Shown here piece after piece: positions 46,091 through 48,438 of a DNA stretch of 48,438 nt. Under the pieces are notes generated by a model that did no database searches, was not told where the DNA came from, and was given only the letters and a program-made list of their open reading frames with translations. The stretch's first letter is position 1. Each line of letters opens with the position of its first letter. The position numbers and the translations under genes are program-made. The stretch spans positions 1 through 48,438 of the forward strand of contig JALCBY010000026.1 in assembly GCA_028066055.1 (NCBI GenBank), written 5' to 3'. The stretch is from Hyphomicrobiaceae bacterium (GTDB taxonomy: Bacteria > Pseudomonadota > Alphaproteobacteria > Rhizobiales > Methyloligellaceae).

Positions 46091-46966
46091 TCAGCTCGCC
46101 TCCTTCACTGCCGCTTCGCGGCGGAAGAGGTAGAGCCCTGCAATCGTGATGATGGCCGCACCGCCGAGCGTCCACACCGTCGGAAATACCTGCCAGAGGA
46201 AGAAATCGACCGCGACGCCCCAGATGATGGCGGTGTAGTTGAAGGGCGTGACGATAGAGGCCTCGCCGACGCGCAGCGCATGGGCAACCAGCAACTGCCC
46301 CATGGCGCCGAGCACCCCTGCCGCCACAAAGAGCACCCAGAGATCGCTCGGCGGCGTCTTCCACACCCAGGGCTGGGCCACACCTGTGATCAGCGTGCCG
46401 ATCACCATGTAGTAAAAAGTGGTCGCGGCCGGGCTTTCGGTCCTGCCCAGCATACGCACGGTGAGGATGGTAACGGCCCACAGCAGTGCTCCCAGGACAA
46501 CAACGAGACCGGGAAACCCCGCCTGGCGCACGGGACCGAGCGCAACGACGACACCGATAAAGCCGAGAAGAATCGCCGACCAGCGCCGCCAGCCGACCGC
46601 CTCCTTCAGGATCGGTACCGCGAGCGCGGCGACAAACAACGGTGTCGCCTGCGAGATGACCGTCACCTCGCCGACGGAGATACGCTGCACACCGTAGTAA
46701 TAGCAGGCAATTCCGGAGATCCCGGCAAAGGCGCGCAGGAGCTGCAGGCCCGGCCGCCGGAACCTGAAGGATGCCACCCGTCCGTCGCGCAGGACGAAGA
46801 GGAAGAGCACGAGGGACGCGACCATATTGCGGATGAAGACGACCTGCACCGCGTTCGTATCCGGACCGATGAGCTTGACGCAGACGTTTGTCGCAACGAG
46901 CGCCATCACGGCGATGATCATGATGGCGATTGCCAGGGCCGGCCTGTCTGTGTGCCGGTCGGTCAT
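46091..46966 (-). CDS. DMT/EamA transporter, copy 2 of tandem pair
   Basis: This protein of 291 residues is the sister of the copy at 45080. The ten-helix, two-repeat EamA layout is the same, with landmarks RHTDRPALAIAIMIIAVMAL, AATTFYYMVIGTLITGVAQP and GEASIVTPFNYTAI. GAGGACCC before the ATG at 46966 is a good ribosome binding site. As the first of the pair in transcription order, it is likely the more directly regulated copy. The tRNA gene lies 58 bases upstream of it on the same strand. No substrate can be named. Shared length and local identity point to recent duplication rather than old divergence. Confidence 0.93.
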   Translation of the reverse strand: MTDRHTDRPALAIAIMIIAVMALVATNVCVKLIGPDTNAVQVVFIRNMVASLVLFLFVLRDGRVASFRFRRPGLQLLRAFAGISGIACYYYGVQRISVGEVTVISQATPLFVAALAVPILKEAVGWRRWSAILLGFIGVVVALGPVRQAGFPGLVVVLGALLWAVTILTVRMLGRTESPAATTFYYMVIGTLITGVAQPWVWKTPPSDLWVLFVAAGVLGAMGQLLVAHALRVGEASIVTPFNYTAIIWGVAVDFFLWQVFPTVWTLGGAAIITIAGLYLFRREAAVKEAS

Positions 46967-47024
46967 GGGTCCTCGCCTTGGCTGTGTGGCTGCGCAGGAA
47001 GTGCACCCGAGCGGGATCAGGAAG

Positions 47025-47101
47025 TGGTGGGCCCGGCAGGACTCGAACCTGCAACCAGACGGTTATGAGCCGTCGGCTCTAACCAGTTGAGCTACGGGCC
47101 C
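47025..47101 (-). tRNA. tRNA with anticodon CAU (probably Ile2, possibly Met)
   Basis: The 77-base minus-strand sequence folds as a full cloverleaf with an encoded CCA end. The acceptor stem GGGCCCG/CGGGCCC is perfect, the T arm reads GCAGGTTCGAGTCCTGC, and the anticodon loop CTCATAA is closed by the five-pair stem GACGG/CCGTC. The anticodon is CAU at 47065-47067. CAU can belong to elongator Met, initiator Met or Ile2. The acceptor has C4-G69 and C5-G68, which are determinants used by TilS to recognise tRNA-Ile2, so lysidine-modified Ile2 is favoured. The initiator type is unlikely because the first pair is intact. Confidence 0.93.
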
Positions 47102-47242
47102 CCCTTGGGTTTGTCGCCCGCCGCTCCTATATCAGAGTTTCACGGCTCGGCGAAGCGGTTGCACAATAAGCTTGTGCGTTTTCCGGTTCCGCCGGCACGC
47201 TGCCGCATGTCCACCGACGGCCAACAAGAAAGAACACGCGCC

Positions 47243-47947
47243 ATGATCCGTTCTCTCGCTCCCTTCGCCCTCGCCTTCACCCTCCTCGCCGTGCCCGCCG
47301 CAGCCGCGCTTGCGAAAGACGACAAGCCCTTCGTGCGCGTCAACGGCACCGGCACCGCCTCCGCCAAGCCCGACATCGCAAACATCTCCATCGGCGTGGT
47401 GAGCGAAGGCACCACGGCGGCTGAGGCGCTCGAGAAAAACACCGCCGCCATGAGCCGCGTGATGGTCGAACTCAAGGGCCAGAAGGTTGAGCCCAAGGAC
47501 ATCCAGACGACGAACTTTTCCGTTAATCCGAAATTCCGGTATTACAAAGACAACAAGCCGCCGACGATCGACGGCTACCGCGTCACCAACTCGGTGCGCG
47601 TCGTGGTGCGCAACCTCGACAATCTCGGCAACGTGCTCGACCAGGCGGTGAGTTCGGGCTCCAACCAGATCAACGGCATCCAGTTCGGCGTCGATGATCC
47701 ACAGGAGATCGAGGACAAAGCGCGCGAGGACGCCATGGCCGATGCGCGCCGAAAGGCAGAACTTTACGCCAAAAGCGCCAAGGTCAAGCTTGGCAAGGTG
47801 ATGAGCATAACCGAGGGTTCGATCAGCCGTCCGCCCCGCCCGGTCTTCGCCCGCGCGGCGCGCGCGGAATCCGCGCCCGTACCCGTCGCGCCCGGCGAAC
47901 AGAAGATCAGCGCCCGCGTGACCGTCACCTACGAGCTGAAGAACTGA
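47243..47947 (+). CDS. SIMPL-domain (DUF541) exported protein
   Basis: The 234-residue protein has a signal peptide (IRSLAPFALAFTLLAVPAAA, cut near ALA-KD), followed by the SIMPL fold: FVRVNGTGTASAKPDIANIS, SIGVVSEGTTAAEALEKNTA, and VTNSVRVVVRNLDNLGNVLD. The end carries the typical ARVTVTYEL strand. SIMPL proteins are periplasmic or exported, oligomeric, and their action in bacteria is not settled; some protect against stress. The start at 47243 is the first ATG before the signal peptide and follows the tRNA gene by 140 bases on the other strand. A longer upstream frame crosses the tRNA and is rejected. Confidence 0.9.
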   Translation: MIRSLAPFALAFTLLAVPAAAALAKDDKPFVRVNGTGTASAKPDIANISIGVVSEGTTAAEALEKNTAAMSRVMVELKGQKVEPKDIQTTNFSVNPKFRYYKDNKPPTIDGYRVTNSVRVVVRNLDNLGNVLDQAVSSGSNQINGIQFGVDDPQEIEDKAREDAMADARRKAELYAKSAKVKLGKVMSITEGSISRPPRPVFARAARAESAPVPVAPGEQKISARVTVTYELKN

Positions 47948-47989
47948 CGGGTCTCACCGGGGCCCAGCCGTTTCAAGGATCGTCGCGCC

Positions 47990-48438
47990 GTCATCCCGGA
48001 CAGTGCGCGCGGAAGGCGCAGCACGTGATCCGAGATCCAGCTTCCGGCCGCGGTGCGTGTGGCACGCCACATCTGGATTCCGGCGTTCGCCGGAATGACG
48101 ATTAAGGGCAGACTCCCGGATTGTGTCTTGCACGCGAACCGGAATGACGGTTAAGGGGAACTCCGAACACAATCCAACGCTGTCATCCCGCACAAGCGGC
48201 GGCCCGTACATCCATTTTGCCCAACACCTCAATCCGGCGCGCGATCCGGGATCCAGCTTCCGACCGCGGTGCGTGTGGCACGCTACATTTGGATTCCGGC
48301 TGAAGCCTGTGCCCGCGCAGGCGGGGGCCGGAATGACGGTTAAGGGGAACTCCGAACATCGGTTCAATCAACCGTCATCCCGGACAAGCGGCGGCCCGTA
48401 CATCCATTTTGCCCAACACCTCAATCCGGCGCGCGATC
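47990..48438. repeat. 192-bp tandem repeat, running off window end
   Basis: Three units begin with GTCATCCCG at 47990, 48182 and 48374, exactly 192 bases apart. The third is cut by the window end; its 65 visible bases match unit 2 at 64 positions. Unit 1 differs from unit 2 in its first third and shares the middle part (TCCAGCTTCCG, GCGGTGCGTGTGGCACGC, TTGGATTCCGG) and the end GGTTAAGGGGAACTCCGAACA. Each contains palindromic CCGGCG-like material that could fold. No gene is supported over it, although open frames exist on the minus strand. It looks like a dispersed repeat of the Hyphomicrobiales type that has been locally duplicated. Confidence 0.8.

Noticed and set aside
47990-48438. CRISPR array
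   Set aside because: Repeat period is 192 bases with nearly identical units; there are no short repeats with variable spacers and no cas genes.

Overview
The window reads as a chromosomal segment of a GC-rich alphaproteobacterium, most probably Hyphomicrobiales (Rhizobiales) or a close order. Grounds for this are a methionine synthase split into two genes followed by metF and a fused ArsR/methyltransferase regulator, an ELM1-family protein, DUF1194 and DUF2852 proteins, an RNase P RNA of ordinary bacterial class A appearance, and many MocR, HxlR and TetR regulators next to small metabolic genes. I cannot name a genus. No phage, integrase, insertion sequence or CRISPR array is visible.

Layout. 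1-1.3 kb: end of a LuxR-type regulator, then rnpB on the minus strand. 1.3-8.4 kb: short housekeeping and accessory units (MocR regulator divergent from a PPOX flavoprotein, creatininase-family hydrolase, AmpD-like amidase coupled to a DjlA-like J protein, a DMT exporter, HxlR regulator divergent from a GFA-family protein, and a tiny membrane peptide). 8.5-12 kb: bifunctional PutA for proline catabolism. 12.1-16.3 kb: the most unusual stretch. It holds a protein with a weak FlaF-like region, an orphan MlaC-like protein, an AT-rich gap, and two consecutive genes carrying a flagellin-like core without an ordinary flagellin C-terminus. No other flagellar gene is nearby. 16.5-20.1 kb: fused 5-oxoprolinase/hydantoinase. 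20.2-22.4 kb: DUF2852, TetR and DUF1194 proteins. 22.5-26.2 kb: a tight four-gene operon (FAH family, MBL fold, HpaI-type aldolase, O-methyltransferase) that looks catabolic. 26.2-29.4 kb: two small secreted proteins, a fatty acid hydroxylase-type membrane enzyme and an AcuI-type reductase.

29.7-36.9 kb is a methionine-cycle operon on the minus strand: ArsR/SAM-methyltransferase regulator, metF, metH N-terminal part, metH C-terminal part, then a class V aminotransferase. It begins behind a perfect palindrome and ends at a strong bidirectional terminator. 37-43.7 kb: DUF4399 protein, exported methyltransferase, a second MlaC-like protein, EttA, a CPBP protease-like membrane protein, a low-complexity secreted basic protein and a TetR regulator. 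43.7-43.9 kb: a very small Cys/His-rich reading frame with a perfect Shine-Dalgarno and its own terminator. 43.9-48.4 kb: an ELM1 protein, two near-identical DMT transporters in tandem, a tRNA with anticodon CAU, a SIMPL-domain protein, and a 192-bp tandem repeat running off the window end.

The best candidates for something undescribed are the paired flagellin-like proteins with the possible FlaF relative, the small Cys/His reading frame at 43.76 kb, and the four-gene catabolic operon. Function assignments are by reading translations and motifs only; no database search was possible.
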